A stretch of DNA of 64,000 nucleotides from NCBI RefSeq assembly GCF_014199335.1, contig NZ_JACIJI010000002.1, positions 248,001 to 312,000 of the forward strand, given 5' to 3'. Shown here in pieces: positions 25,999 to 36,210 of this stretch. Position numbers and translations under genes: made by a program. How positions within the stretch are numbered: the stretch's first letter is position 1; the number at the start of each line of letters is the position of its first letter. This DNA is from Stakelama sediminis (GTDB lineage Bacteria; Pseudomonadota; Alphaproteobacteria; Sphingomonadales; Sphingomonadaceae). The notes under the pieces are model-generated. The model was not told the DNA's origin, searched no databases, and worked only from the letters and a program-made list of their open reading frames with translations.

Positions 25999-28355
25999 TG
26001 CTGTCGCGGCGAACGTTTCTGGCATCGGCGAGTGCGGTCGCGCTCGCCGGTCCCCTTGCCGCGCGGGCGGCGGTGTCTATCGCGCCGGGGCGTATTCGCG
26101 CCCGACCGGTGCCGCTGGCCGATGTCCGCCTGAGTCCTGGGCCGTTTTACGACGCGGTGATGCGTAACCGCGACTATCTGCTGGCACTGGAACCCGATCG
26201 CCTGCTCCATAATTTCAGGGCGGGCGCGGGTCTGAAGCCCAAGGCGCCGGTATATGGCGGATGGGAAGCGCGCGGGATCGCGGGACACACGCTGGGCCAC
26301 TATCTGTCCGCCTGTTCGCTGATGCATGCGCAGACCGGCGATGAGGCGGTGCGCGATCGTATCCGATATATCGTTGGCGAACTCAGCCTGTGTCAAAAGG
26401 CGCATGGTGACGGCTATGTCGGCGGCACCACGGTCGAACGCGACGGCAAGACGGTGGACGGCAAGATCGTCTTTGAAGAAGTCCGTCGCGGCAGGATCGA
26501 AACGCACGGCTTTGATATCAATGGCGGCTGGGTGCCCCTCTATACCTGGCACAAGGTGCATGCCGGTTTGATCGATGCGTATCAGGTGGGGCGGGTCGAC
26601 GCCGCTATGCCGGTGATGCTGGGCATGGCCGGTTATCTGGCAACGATCCTGGAAGGTCTGGATGACGCACAGATGCAGAAGTTGCTCGCCTCGGAATATG
26701 GGGGCCTGAATGAAAGCTATGCCAACACCTACGCGCTGACCGGCGACGAACGCTGGCTGCGCGTTGCCGAAAAAATCTACGACCGCAAGGTGCTTGATCC
26801 GATCGAAGCACAACAGGACAAGCTGGCCGGACTACATGCAAATACCCAGATTCCGAAGATTATCGGGCTGGCGCGCATCCATGAACTGACGGGCGACCGC
26901 GCACCGGAGGTCGCGGCGACGTTCTTCCACCGCGCAGTGACGCAGCATCACAGCTATGTCATCGGCGGCAATTCCGAGCGCGAGCATTTCGGTCCGCCCG
27001 ATGCGATTGCCACCTTCATCACCGACCGGACCTGCGAAGGCTGCAACAGCTATAACATGCTGAAGCTGACCCGGCATCTGTACGGCTGGGCACCCGATGC
27101 TGCGCTGTTCGACTATTACGAAAAGGTGCACCTCAACCATATTCTCGGGCAGCAGAATCCGCAGACGGGCATGTTCAATTATTTCATGTCTCTGGCGTCC
27201 GGGGCACGGAGACTGTGGTCCACGCCCGACGACAGTTTCTGGTGCTGTGTCGGCACCGGCCTCGAAAGCCATTCCAAACATGGCGATTCAATCTATTGGC
27301 ACCATGATTCAACGCTGTTTGTGAACCTGTTCATTCCCTCGCGCCTGAACTGGCGCGAACAGGGACTGAAACTGGTGATGGATACCCGCTTCCCATTTTC
27401 GGAAACGGTGGAAATGACGGTTGAGCAACCCGCGAAGGGGCCGGTCGATATCGCCGTTCGTATGCCGGGCTGGTCCGAAAACCCGTCGTTGCGGGTAAAC
27501 GGAGAAACGGTTTCTACAGAACGGAGCGACGGCTACGCCCGGCTTCACCGCCGCTGGCGTGCCGGGGATCGGATAGAGCTGGTTTTGCCCATGGCGCCGC
27601 GCGTTGCGCCGACGCCCGATGATCCGTCGGTCGTTGCCTATGTCAACGGGCCACTGGTGCTGGCGGCCGATCTGGGACCGGTGGATACAGAATTCACACA
27701 GCTTCCCCCTGCACTCGTGGCGGCAGATGCGCAATCGGCATTGCAGCCGACGGGAAAAGGGCTTCACCAGTTTCGCCTCGTCGGGACGAAGCCACAACCC
27801 CTGACATTGCGTCCGTTCTTTGCCGGATATGACCGGCGCTCGGCCGTGTATTTCCCGACCTTCACCCATTCCGAATGGAGCCAAAAAGCAGCGGTTTGGG
27901 AAAAGGAACAGCGTGGCCGAGAGGCACTCGCTCGTCGCACGGTTGATCTCATCCATCTGGGTGAGCAGCAACCGGAACAGGACCATCATTTCAAATCAAA
28001 CAACAGTGATCTGCTTGCCTGGGGCGGACACACAGGACGGCAGGCATGGTGGGGGCAGGGGAACTATCTGGCCTTTGACATGGCAGTGAAGCCGGGACCG
28101 ATGGTGTTGCGGGCGCTGTACTGGGGAGAGGAAACCGATAAGGATTTCGTCATCTCCATCGACGGGCATCAGATTGCCGTTGAAAAACGCCCCGGCCCGC
28201 CCGTGAAGCGATTTGTATCGCGCGATTATCCGATTCCCGAAACATTGACTCGGGGCAAGTCGGTCGTGCGGGTTCGCTTTGAAACGCGCGGTAGCGATGC
28301 ACCGGTTTACGTGGTGCGGATGCTTCAGCCGGCGGCGGCCGACAGCGACATCTGA
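25998..28355 (+). CDS. GH127/GH146-type beta-L-arabinofuranosidase, Tat-exported
   Basis: A 785-residue enzyme of the former DUF1680 group. The zinc-thiolate catalytic site of beta-L-arabinofuranosidases is complete: E347 and C349 in TCEGC and C416-C417 in FWCCVGTG, one of the latter cysteines being the nucleophile in characterised members. Length and a long C-terminal beta-rich extension (about 650-785) fit GH146 better than the shorter GH127 prototype. The N-terminus MLSRRTFLASASAVALAG is a twin-arginine signal, so it is probably exported folded, consistent with a metal cofactor. It overlaps the GH51 stop by one base. The expected substrate is beta-linked L-arabinofuranose in arabinan or glycoproteins. 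Confidence 0.85.
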   Translation: MLSRRTFLASASAVALAGPLAARAAVSIAPGRIRARPVPLADVRLSPGPFYDAVMRNRDYLLALEPDRLLHNFRAGAGLKPKAPVYGGWEARGIAGHTLGHYLSACSLMHAQTGDEAVRDRIRYIVGELSLCQKAHGDGYVGGTTVERDGKTVDGKIVFEEVRRGRIETHGFDINGGWVPLYTWHKVHAGLIDAYQVGRVDAAMPVMLGMAGYLATILEGLDDAQMQKLLASEYGGLNESYANTYALTGDERWLRVAEKIYDRKVLDPIEAQQDKLAGLHANTQIPKIIGLARIHELTGDRAPEVAATFFHRAVTQHHSYVIGGNSEREHFGPPDAIATFITDRTCEGCNSYNMLKLTRHLYGWAPDAALFDYYEKVHLNHILGQQNPQTGMFNYFMSLASGARRLWSTPDDSFWCCVGTGLESHSKHGDSIYWHHDSTLFVNLFIPSRLNWREQGLKLVMDTRFPFSETVEMTVEQPAKGPVDIAVRMPGWSENPSLRVNGETVSTERSDGYARLHRRWRAGDRIELVLPMAPRVAPTPDDPSVVAYVNGPLVLAADLGPVDTEFTQLPPALVAADAQSALQPTGKGLHQFRLVGTKPQPLTLRPFFAGYDRRSAVYFPTFTHSEWSQKAAVWEKEQRGREALARRTVDLIHLGEQQPEQDHHFKSNNSDLLAWGGHTGRQAWWGQGNYLAFDMAVKPGPMVLRALYWGEETDKDFVISIDGHQIAVEKRPGPPVKRFVSRDYPIPETLTRGKSVVRVRFETRGSDAPVYVVRMLQPAAADSDI

Positions 28356-28363
28356 ATTCCGCA

Positions 28364-28391
28364 ATTGCATGCAATGGTGGTATCGCTATCA
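28364..28391. promoter_or_regulatory. Palindrome and LacI-like site before the GH115 gene
   Basis: ATTGCATGCAAT (28364-28375) is a perfect 12-bp palindrome. It is followed at once by TGGTATCGCTATCA (28378-28391), which is symmetric at 10 of 14 positions around CG, like LacI-family operators. They lie in the 103-base gap between the GH127/146 and GH115 genes and suggest a separately controlled internal promoter. Confidence 0.4.
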
Positions 28392-28458
28392 TCGCAGTCG
28401 ATAAGATTGCGGGGAAAGGTATTTTTCCTGCGCGAGGCTAAAGGGGAGAGGAAAAGCG

Positions 28459-31233
28459 ATGTTATTGGCAGCCATGGCATTGGCGGCAACTGTGCCGTGC
28501 AGCGGAGCGGTTGCGGTATGCGATAGCGGCAGTCCTGCCGCGCTGACGCTCGTCGATGACGGAAGCGTGCCCACCATCGTCACCGATCCGAAAGACTCCC
28601 CGGCCGTCCTGCATGCCGCACAGGAAGTGGGTGGCGACCTTGCCTCGGTGGCGGGTAAACAGGCCCATACCGATGCCCATATTGCGGTTATCATCGGGTC
28701 GCTGGGGCACAATGCGGTAATCGACCGGCTGGTGCGTGAGAAGCGGATCGACGTCAGCGCCATTCGCGGCCGTTGGGAAGCCTATCTGCAACAGGTTGTC
28801 GACAATCCCATGCCGGGGATCAGCCGTGCACTGGTAATCGTCGGCGCGGACCGGCGTGGCGCAGTCTATGGGGCGTATGACCTTTCGCGCAGGGCAGGCG
28901 TATCGCCCTGGGTGTGGTGGGCGGATGTGCCCGTCAAAGTCCGCAAGCATCTGGTTGTGTTGCCGGGGGCGCGTACCGATGCACCGGTCGTGCGCTATCG
29001 CGGCATTTTCCTGAACGATGAAAATCCGGCGCTGTTCGGCTGGGCAAAGGCGAAATTCGGTGGAGTGAATCATCGCTTCTACGCGCATGTGTTCGACCTG
29101 TTGCTGCGGTTGAAGGGCAATTATCTCTGGCCCGCCATGTGGGGCAAATCTCTTTGGGAGGACGACCCCGAAAGCGCGGTACTGGCGCAGAAGGTGGGGG
29201 TGGTGCTGGGTACCTCGCACCACGAACCGATGATGCGCGCGCAGGAAGACTGGCATCGCGCCAGGGGCGGTGCATGGGATTATACGACCAACGGTGCCCG
29301 GCTGCGGGAGTTCTGGCGCAAGGGGATCGAGCGCAATCTGGGACGCGAGGTGCTGGTCACTGTCGGGATGCGGGGCGACGGCGACAAGCCGATGACGCAG
29401 GGGACGGCGATTCCCCTGCTTGAAAAGATCGTTCACGACCAGCGCAAGATCATCGCCGATGTGACGCAGAAACCTGCCAGCGATACGCCGCAGGTCTGGG
29501 CGCTCTATAAGGAAGTGCAGGATTATTACGACAAGGGCATGAAGGTGCCCGACGACATCACGCTGCTGTTTTCGGACGATAACTGGGGCAATATCCGCCG
29601 TCTGCCGGAACCGGATACGAAACCGCGTTCGGGGGGATATGGCGTCTATTATCATTTTGACTATGTCGGCGGTCCGCGCAACTATAAGTGGCTGAACGTG
29701 ACCCAGGTCGGGCGCGTCTGGCAGCAGATGGAACTGGCCCATGCGCGTGGTGCCAATCGGATATGGATCGCCAATGTCGGCGACCTGAAGCCGATGGAAT
29801 TGCCGATCAGCTTTTTCCTCGACCTCGCCTGGAACCCCAGGGCCTGGGGGCCGGATGCCGGGCGAGCCTATCTGGCGCATTGGGCGGCGCAGCAGTTCGG
29901 CCCGGAGCATGCGGCCGAAATCGCGGATATTCTGGATCGCGAAACGCGTTTTACGGCGCGACGGACGCCCGAACTCACCAACGCATCGACATGGAACGTC
30001 AATACCGAATGGCCGCAAATCATTGCAGCCTATGACAAACTCGTCGCGGACGCCGAGCGGGTGAAGCGCGATATTCCGGCCGATGCGCAGGATGCTTATT
30101 TCGAACTGGTGCTGCATCCGGTGCTGGCGACGGCCAATCTGAACCACCTCTATTACACCGTCGCGCTGAACCATCAGGCGGCGGCGCAGGGCAGGGCAGA
30201 TACCAACGCGCTGGCCGATGCCGCCAAACGCTATTTTGAGCGCGATGCTCTGCTGGCTAAGCAATATGACGATACCGCCAACGGCAAATGGCCGCATATG
30301 ATGGACCAGACGCATATCGGCTATACGAGCTGGCAGGAGCCGCCGAAAAACATCATGCCCAGGGTCGACCGGATTACGCTTCCCGAGGCCGGAGCGCTGG
30401 GCGTGTCGGTCGCGGGGCAGGCACTGACGGCCGGACAGCCCGCTACACCCCTGCGGATCGACCGGTTCGGTACGCTCGGCCGTCATATTACCCTGTTCGA
30501 CAAGGGGCGGCAGCCGGTCGCGTTCACGGTGCGGTCGTCAACTCCCTGGCTTCACGTCGATACCGCGTCCGGTTCGATTTCGGACGTACGAACCGTCACG
30601 CTTCAGGTCGATTGGCAGCAGGCACCGAAGGGCCGGTCCAGTGCCACCTTGGCAATCCGCAGCAAGACAGGTGATTTCACCGTTCCGATTATGGTCGAGA
30701 ACCCGGCTGTGCCACCTGTGGGAAGCGGTTTTGTCGAAGGGGACGGCCGGGTTGCCGTCAACGCCGACAGCGCCGAAACCGTGAACGGTGCTACCGCCCG
30801 CTGGATCAAGGTGGCCGGGCTGGGCAGGACAGGCTCCGCAATGGCGGTATGGCCGCAAACCGCCCAGCTTTCGGCCGGAAATGCGCCCGCGCTGAACTTT
30901 CCGGTCATGCTGGAGGGTTCGGGGAATCGCTTCATCACTCTGGTCGCAGCACCCTCGCTTCCGACGACGAAGGGCGGCAAAATACAGGCGCTGGTTTCGG
31001 TGGACGGCGCGCCCGGAAAGCTGTTCGACTTCAGCGATCCGTCCGACAAGGCATGGGCGAGCAGCGTGATCGCACATGCCCGCGTCGAATCGGTGCAGTT
31101 CCCCCTTTCGCCCGGACACCATATCATCCGGGTAAAGCCGCTTAGTCCCGAACTGGTGCTTGAACGGCTGGAAGTCAGTGGCAAGGCGGTCAGTCCGCTT
31201 GCGCTCGACCCGCCGCAAAGCGTCCGCCGCTGA
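28459..31233 (+). CDS. GH115 alpha-glucuronidase
   Basis: A 924-residue protein of glycoside hydrolase family 115. Recognisable blocks are YRGIFLNDENPALFGWAK, LLRLKGNYLWPAMWG, LGTSHHEPMMRAQEDW, and LLFSDDNWGNIRRLP, in the order usual for this family, followed by C-terminal beta-sandwich domains (from about residue 640). Family members remove (4-O-methyl-)glucuronic acid from internal xylose units of glucuronoxylan; some act on arabinogalactan-linked glucuronate. The N-terminus is hydrophobic (MLLAAMALAATVPCSGAVA) and looks like a signal peptide. GGGGAGAGG precedes ATG 28459. It stands in one direction with the arabinosidase genes but after a 103-base gap with operator-like sites. Confidence 0.9.
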   Translation: MLLAAMALAATVPCSGAVAVCDSGSPAALTLVDDGSVPTIVTDPKDSPAVLHAAQEVGGDLASVAGKQAHTDAHIAVIIGSLGHNAVIDRLVREKRIDVSAIRGRWEAYLQQVVDNPMPGISRALVIVGADRRGAVYGAYDLSRRAGVSPWVWWADVPVKVRKHLVVLPGARTDAPVVRYRGIFLNDENPALFGWAKAKFGGVNHRFYAHVFDLLLRLKGNYLWPAMWGKSLWEDDPESAVLAQKVGVVLGTSHHEPMMRAQEDWHRARGGAWDYTTNGARLREFWRKGIERNLGREVLVTVGMRGDGDKPMTQGTAIPLLEKIVHDQRKIIADVTQKPASDTPQVWALYKEVQDYYDKGMKVPDDITLLFSDDNWGNIRRLPEPDTKPRSGGYGVYYHFDYVGGPRNYKWLNVTQVGRVWQQMELAHARGANRIWIANVGDLKPMELPISFFLDLAWNPRAWGPDAGRAYLAHWAAQQFGPEHAAEIADILDRETRFTARRTPELTNASTWNVNTEWPQIIAAYDKLVADAERVKRDIPADAQDAYFELVLHPVLATANLNHLYYTVALNHQAAAQGRADTNALADAAKRYFERDALLAKQYDDTANGKWPHMMDQTHIGYTSWQEPPKNIMPRVDRITLPEAGALGVSVAGQALTAGQPATPLRIDRFGTLGRHITLFDKGRQPVAFTVRSSTPWLHVDTASGSISDVRTVTLQVDWQQAPKGRSSATLAIRSKTGDFTVPIMVENPAVPPVGSGFVEGDGRVAVNADSAETVNGATARWIKVAGLGRTGSAMAVWPQTAQLSAGNAPALNFPVMLEGSGNRFITLVAAPSLPTTKGGKIQALVSVDGAPGKLFDFSDPSDKAWASSVIAHARVESVQFPLSPGHHIIRVKPLSPELVLERLEVSGKAVSPLALDPPQSVRR

Positions 31234-31265
31234 ACCGGTCGTGTCCGATGACCGGAGACTCCATC

Positions 31266-33992
31266 ATGTCCGATCCTGTTTTTACGACCCGTCGCACAAT
31301 CCTGAAAGGCTCGGCAGCCCTGACGCTGCCGCTTTCCGGAATGTCCTTTCCAGCCAGCGCAGAGGCGGTCGAACGCGACGATGAAACCAGCCTGTCGCCG
31401 CGTATCCACAGGCGCCTCGACACGGGGTGGCGGTTTCACAAGGGCGATCCCAAAGGCCATGAAGGGCTGGTCTATGACGTGCGCGACAGCCTTCCCGATA
31501 CCGAAAAGGTCGATCTGGCTCAGTCTCCCGTCCGGCTGAAAAAGGATGCGTCCGGACTGACGATACTGAAACCGTGGATATTGCCCTCGGGAAATCGCTT
31601 CCTGAACGATCCTGCGGATCGTCACAAACGTCCGGCGGGGAATGTCGGTGGGGACATTCCGTTCGTGCGTCCGTCATTCAACGACAGCGGCTGGCAGCAG
31701 GTGAACCTGCCCCATGACTGGGCGATTGCCGGTCCGTTCCTGCATGACCCGGATAGTGGCGGCATGGGGCGCCTGCCAAGCTGGGGCGTGGGCTGGTATC
31801 GGCGGTGCATTGACGTTCCGACGAGCGATCGCGGCAAGTCGGTGTTCCTCGATGTGGACGGGGCGATGTCCTATGCCACGGTATGGCTGAACGGGCGTAT
31901 CGTGGGCGGCTGGCCCTATGGCTATAATGGCTGGCGACTGGATCTGACGTCGTATGTTCGCCCCGGCGAAACCAATCTGCTGGTTATTCGCCTGAACAAC
32001 CCACCGGCATCCGCGCGGTGGTACCCCGGCGGCGGTCTGTATCGCGATGTCTGGCTGACCGTGGTCGATCCGGTGCATGTCGGACAATGGGGTACGCATC
32101 TTACCACCCCGCTGGTTTCGGAAGGCAGTGCGACGGTCGATCTCACCGTCACCGTCGACAATGACGGGTCTGCGGATGCCGACATAAGCGTCACGACGGA
32201 ACTGCGACCGGTCGATGAAGATGGAAGGCAGGGGGACGTCGTTGCCCGGATCACGCCTTCCGCAAAACGGATCGTGGCGCGCGGCAGCGCTGTTATCCGC
32301 GGTTCGGCTGCCATCGCTGGTCCGCGCTTGTGGGGGCCTTTGCCCGATCAGACACCCCATCGCTATGTTGCCATCACCACGGTTGCGAAGAGCGGCAGGG
32401 TAGTCGACCGTTATGTAACCCCCTTCGGTATCCGTGAAATCCGCTGCGATGCCGATACCGGCGTGTGGGTGAACGGAAAGCAGGTGCGTTTGCACGGCAC
32501 CAACAACCATCACGACCTCGGCCCGCTGGGCGCGGCGTTCAATCGCAGCGCGGCGCGGCGGCAGCTCGAAAAGCTGCGGGAAATGGGCTGCAACGCACTG
32601 CGGATGAGCCACAATCCGCCCGATCCGGCGCTGCTCGATCTTGCCGATGAGCTGGGCTTTCTTGTTCTCGATGAGATTTTCGACGTCTGGCAGATGAAGA
32701 AGACGCCGCTCGATTTTCACCTGATCTTCGATGACTGGTATGAACAGGATTTGCGGACCATGTTGCGGCGCGATCGCAATCATCCGTCGATTTTCATGTG
32801 GAGCGTCGGTAACGAGGTCGGTGAGCAGCATAGCGGAGAAGCAGGCGCGGCCATCGGTCGCAAGCTGGTCGCCATCGCACATCAGGAAGATCCGACGCGG
32901 CCCGTCACTTCAGCTATGAACTGGGCCAAACCCGACATGCCGTTTCCGGCGGTCTTCGACACCATAGGCCTGAATTATCAGGGGATCGGCGTGCGCACGA
33001 TCCCAGGACAGTTCGCGCCATTTCACGAAAAATTTCCGGACAAGATGATCTTCAGTACCGAATCCGCTGCGGCGGTCAGCAGCCGCGGGGAATATCAGTT
33101 CCCGGTGCCGGGTACGCGTAGCGCATCGGTCCGCCCCGGTGTCGGCGGCGATCCCGAAACGCATCAGGTCAGCGCGTATGAACTGTTCGCCGCCGATTTC
33201 GGAAGTTCGGCGGACATCGTGTTTTCCGCCGATGATCAACATCCCTTCGTCGCAGGTGAATTTGTATGGACGGGATGGGACTATCTCGGCGAACCGACGC
33301 CGTATTATTCCTCGCGCAGTTCCTATTTTGGAATCATCGATCTTGCCGGATTCCCAAAAGACCGGTTTTACCTGTATCGGGCACGCTGGCGGCCCGACCT
33401 GAAAACGGCGCATATCCTGCCGCACTGGACATGGCCGGGGCGGGAGGGGCAGGTCACGCCGGTTCAAGTCTTCACGGCGGCGGATGAGGCCGAATTGTTC
33501 GTCAACGGCAAGTCCCAGGGCAAACAGAAACGGGCGCCGTTCCAGTATCGTTTCCGCTGGGACTATGTGAAATACGAACCGGGCGAGTTGAAGGTCGTAA
33601 CGTACAAGGACGGCAAGCCCTGGGGAACTGAAATCGTGAAGACGGCGGGTGCTCCGGCCCGGCTGGAGGCAAGCGCCAATCACAAGACAGTGGACCCGCG
33701 CGACCGCGAACTGGTGTTTATCGAAGCCCGCATTCTCGACAAGGACGGCAACCCGGTGCCGCAGGCATCGAACCGCGTGCGCTTCACCGCGCACGGGGCG
33801 GCGGAGGTGATTGCTACCGCCAATGGCGATCCGACCAGCTTCACGCCCTTTCCTTCACCGGAGCGCGCCGCCTTCAACGGCTGCGTCCTGGGCGTGGTTC
33901 GGGCGAAGGACGCTGCAACCGGTCGATTCTCGGTCGCTGTCGATTCGGCCGGGCTGGGCGGCGCGCTCGTGCCGGTGACGATCCGCAGCTAG
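31266..33992 (+). CDS. GH2 beta-galactosidase family protein, Tat-exported
   Basis: A 908-residue family 2 glycoside hydrolase. The N-terminal jelly-roll has the NLPHDWAI and GAMSYATVWLNGR blocks, an immunoglobulin-like domain follows, and the TIM barrel carries the acid/base E517 in WSVGNEVGEQ and the nucleophile E599 in FSTESAAA. C-terminal domains of the DUF4982 type complete it. Beta-galactosidase is the common activity of this architecture, but beta-glucuronidase or arabinosidase activity cannot be excluded. The N-terminus MSDPVFTTRRTILKGSAAL is a twin-arginine signal. The start ATG 31266 is chosen because GGAG (31254-31257) is correctly spaced; a frame start at 31248 lies before it. It is the last gene of the plus-strand hydrolase series. 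Confidence 0.88.
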   Translation: MSDPVFTTRRTILKGSAALTLPLSGMSFPASAEAVERDDETSLSPRIHRRLDTGWRFHKGDPKGHEGLVYDVRDSLPDTEKVDLAQSPVRLKKDASGLTILKPWILPSGNRFLNDPADRHKRPAGNVGGDIPFVRPSFNDSGWQQVNLPHDWAIAGPFLHDPDSGGMGRLPSWGVGWYRRCIDVPTSDRGKSVFLDVDGAMSYATVWLNGRIVGGWPYGYNGWRLDLTSYVRPGETNLLVIRLNNPPASARWYPGGGLYRDVWLTVVDPVHVGQWGTHLTTPLVSEGSATVDLTVTVDNDGSADADISVTTELRPVDEDGRQGDVVARITPSAKRIVARGSAVIRGSAAIAGPRLWGPLPDQTPHRYVAITTVAKSGRVVDRYVTPFGIREIRCDADTGVWVNGKQVRLHGTNNHHDLGPLGAAFNRSAARRQLEKLREMGCNALRMSHNPPDPALLDLADELGFLVLDEIFDVWQMKKTPLDFHLIFDDWYEQDLRTMLRRDRNHPSIFMWSVGNEVGEQHSGEAGAAIGRKLVAIAHQEDPTRPVTSAMNWAKPDMPFPAVFDTIGLNYQGIGVRTIPGQFAPFHEKFPDKMIFSTESAAAVSSRGEYQFPVPGTRSASVRPGVGGDPETHQVSAYELFAADFGSSADIVFSADDQHPFVAGEFVWTGWDYLGEPTPYYSSRSSYFGIIDLAGFPKDRFYLYRARWRPDLKTAHILPHWTWPGREGQVTPVQVFTAADEAELFVNGKSQGKQKRAPFQYRFRWDYVKYEPGELKVVTYKDGKPWGTEIVKTAGAPARLEASANHKTVDPRDRELVFIEARILDKDGNPVPQASNRVRFTAHGAAEVIATANGDPTSFTPFPSPERAAFNGCVLGVVRAKDAATGRFSVAVDSAGLGGALVPVTIRS

Positions 33993-34034
33993 AAAATTTT
34001 GCCCCGGATGGCGATGTTCATTCGAGGCAGGGCT

Positions 34035-36134
34035 TCATGCCTGCGCCTTCACCCGTTTCCGGTACTGGTGGAGCAACGGCTCGGTATAGCCATTGGGTTG
34101 CTCCACCCCTTCGAAAACCAGCGCACGCGCAGCCTGTAGCGCCAGGCTGTCCGGGTTCCCGGCCATCGGTCGATAGGCGGGATCGTCCGCATTTTGTGCA
34201 TCGACCTTCTTCGCCATGCGATCGAAAGCGGCGTTGACGGCGGCTTCGCTCGCGATGCCGTGCAGCAGCCAGTTGGCCATGTGCTGGGAGGAGATGCGCA
34301 GTGTCGCGCGATCTTCCATCAAACCGATATCGTTAATATCAGGCACCTTGGAACAGCCGACCCCCTGATCGACCCAGCGGACGACATAGCCGAGAATACC
34401 TTGCGCATTGTTGTCGAGTTCGCGGGTCACTTCCTCCCCGGTCCAGTTACGGCCATCGGCGACCGGAATGGTCAGCAGCCGGTCGAGGGAAGGGATGGCT
34501 TCGTCGGCAATCTCCTGCTGGCGCGTAAAGACGTCGAGGCGATGATAATGCGTGGCATGCAGGGTCGCAGCGGTTGGGGAGGGTACCCAGGCGGTATTGG
34601 CACCCGATCCGGGGTGGCCTATCTTCTGTTCCAGCATGTCGGCCATGCGATCGGGCGCCGCCCACATCCCCTTGCCGATCTGCGCACGTTCCGACAGGCC
34701 ATGGGCCAGACCGATACGGACATTGCGGTCTTCATAGGCGATCAGCCAGTCGGCGCTTTTCATTTCGCCCTTGGGGATCATCGGCCCGGCGCGCATCGCG
34801 GTGTGCATCTCATCGCCCGTGCGATCCAGAAAGCCGGTGTTGATAAAGACGATCCGGTTTTTCACGGTCTCGATACATGCGGCCAGATTGGTCGAGGTCC
34901 GGCGTTCCTCATCCATCACGCCGACCTTGACGGTGTGGCGGTCGAGACCCAGCAAATCCTCTACGGCATTGAACAATCGGTCGGTGAAGGCACATTCCTC
35001 CGGCCCGTGCATTTTCGGTTTGACGATATAGATCGAACCGGCCCGGCTGTTGCGATATTCGCCCAGCCCGCGCAGATCGTAGAGCGCAATCGTCGAGGTC
35101 AGGATCGCGTCAAGAATCCCTTCGGGCGCTTCCGATCCGTCGGGCAGGTTTACGGCAGGTGTGGTCATCAGATGGCCGACATTGCGCACGAACAGCAGCG
35201 AGCGGCCGGGCAGGGAGTAGGGCGTGCCGTCCGGCGCGAGATAATCGCGGTCGGGGTTGAGGCGGCGTGTGATGGTCCTTCCGCCCTTGTCGAAGCTCTC
35301 CTCCAGCGTGCCCTGCATCAGGCCCAGCCAGTTGCTATAAGCAGCGACCTTGTCCTCGGCATCGACCGCGGCGACCGAATCTTCCAGATCGACGATTGTG
35401 GTGATGGCGGATTCCAGCAGAACGTCGGCAATGCCCGCAGGATCGTCCCGGCCGATGGGATGACTGCGGTCGATCACGACTTCGATATGCAGCCCGTTAT
35501 GTACGAACAGCAGCGAGTCGTCGCGCGTGCCGACGAATTGGCCCGGATCGGCAAGATCGGGCATGCCGCCGGAAAAATCGCTCCAGCTTCCGCTTGCCAG
35601 CGGGATGCAAGTGTCCAGAAACGCCTTTGCCCATGCGATGACCTGCGTACCGCGTTCGGCATCATAGCCGCCGGGCTTCGGGCTGCCGGGTAAGGCGTCG
35701 GTACCGTATAGCGCGTCGTACAGACTGCCCCAGCGCGCATTGGCGGCATTGAGCACGAAGCGGGCATTGAGAACCGGCACGACAAGCTGCGGACCGGCCA
35801 TGGCGGCGATTTCGGGATCGACTTTCGTGGTGCCGATGGTGAACGGCTCCGGCTCCGGCACAAGGTAGCCGATATCGCGCAGAAATGCCTGATACGCGGC
35901 CATGTCGCGGATCGGGCCGGGATGCGCGCTGTGCCACTCGTCGATCCGGCCCTGAAGCGCGTCACGTTTTTCCAGCAGTGTCCGGTTTTCGGGAGTAAAG
36001 CGGGCAAAGATGTCGGCAACACCGCGCCAGAAGCCGTCGGCTTCAACCCCAAGACCGGGGAGAACCCGATCCTCGACAAATTGCGCGAGAATATCGGCAA
36101 CCTGCAATCCGGCGCGTTCGACACTATGCGGCAT
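34035..36134 (-). CDS. glcB: Malate synthase G
   Basis: A 699-residue monomeric malate synthase that condenses glyoxylate with acetyl-CoA in the glyoxylate bypass. Visible family features are the catalytic arginine/Mg region in [19 protein letters not shown], the [15 protein letters not shown] block, and [12 protein letters not shown]; the acetyl-CoA site and the C-terminal helical plug follow, and the length agrees with the G isoform. GGAGG precedes ATG 36134; the frame stays open upstream but those codons overlap the marR gene and are not conserved-looking. The gene ends 43 bases from the convergent GH2 gene. Isocitrate lyase is not in the window. Confidence 0.94.
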   Translation of the reverse strand: MPHSVERAGLQVADILAQFVEDRVLPGLGVEADGFWRGVADIFARFTPENRTLLEKRDALQGRIDEWHSAHPGPIRDMAAYQAFLRDIGYLVPEPEPFTIGTTKVDPEIAAMAGPQLVVPVLNARFVLNAANARWGSLYDALYGTDALPGSPKPGGYDAERGTQVIAWAKAFLDTCIPLASGSWSDFSGGMPDLADPGQFVGTRDDSLLFVHNGLHIEVVIDRSHPIGRDDPAGIADVLLESAITTIVDLEDSVAAVDAEDKVAAYSNWLGLMQGTLEESFDKGGRTITRRLNPDRDYLAPDGTPYSLPGRSLLFVRNVGHLMTTPAVNLPDGSEAPEGILDAILTSTIALYDLRGLGEYRNSRAGSIYIVKPKMHGPEECAFTDRLFNAVEDLLGLDRHTVKVGVMDEERRTSTNLAACIETVKNRIVFINTGFLDRTGDEMHTAMRAGPMIPKGEMKSADWLIAYEDRNVRIGLAHGLSERAQIGKGMWAAPDRMADMLEQKIGHPGSGANTAWVPSPTAATLHATHYHRLDVFTRQQEIADEAIPSLDRLLTIPVADGRNWTGEEVTRELDNNAQGILGYVVRWVDQGVGCSKVPDINDIGLMEDRATLRISSQHMANWLLHGIASEAAVNAAFDRMAKKVDAQNADDPAYRPMAGNPDSLALQAARALVFEGVEQPNGYTEPLLHQYRKRVKAQA

Positions 36135-36210
36135 GGGTTCCTCCACCTGAATACGATCAACACGGGTCCGGGGAGGACATATGCCGATTAGCCGCACGCG
36201 CCGGAAGAAA

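Noticed and set aside
28462..30486. Long open frame of over 670 codons antisense to the GH115 gene
   Set aside because: It mirrors the GH115 codons, has no domain, signal or ribosome-binding site, and is explained by high GC at third positions. Similar antisense frames over ettA, hppD, katA and mfd were dismissed for the same reason.
34000..34034. Terminator between the GH2 gene and malate synthase
   Set aside because: Only a five-base stem (GCAGG/CCTGC) is found, it overlaps the malate synthase stop codon, and it lacks a T run.
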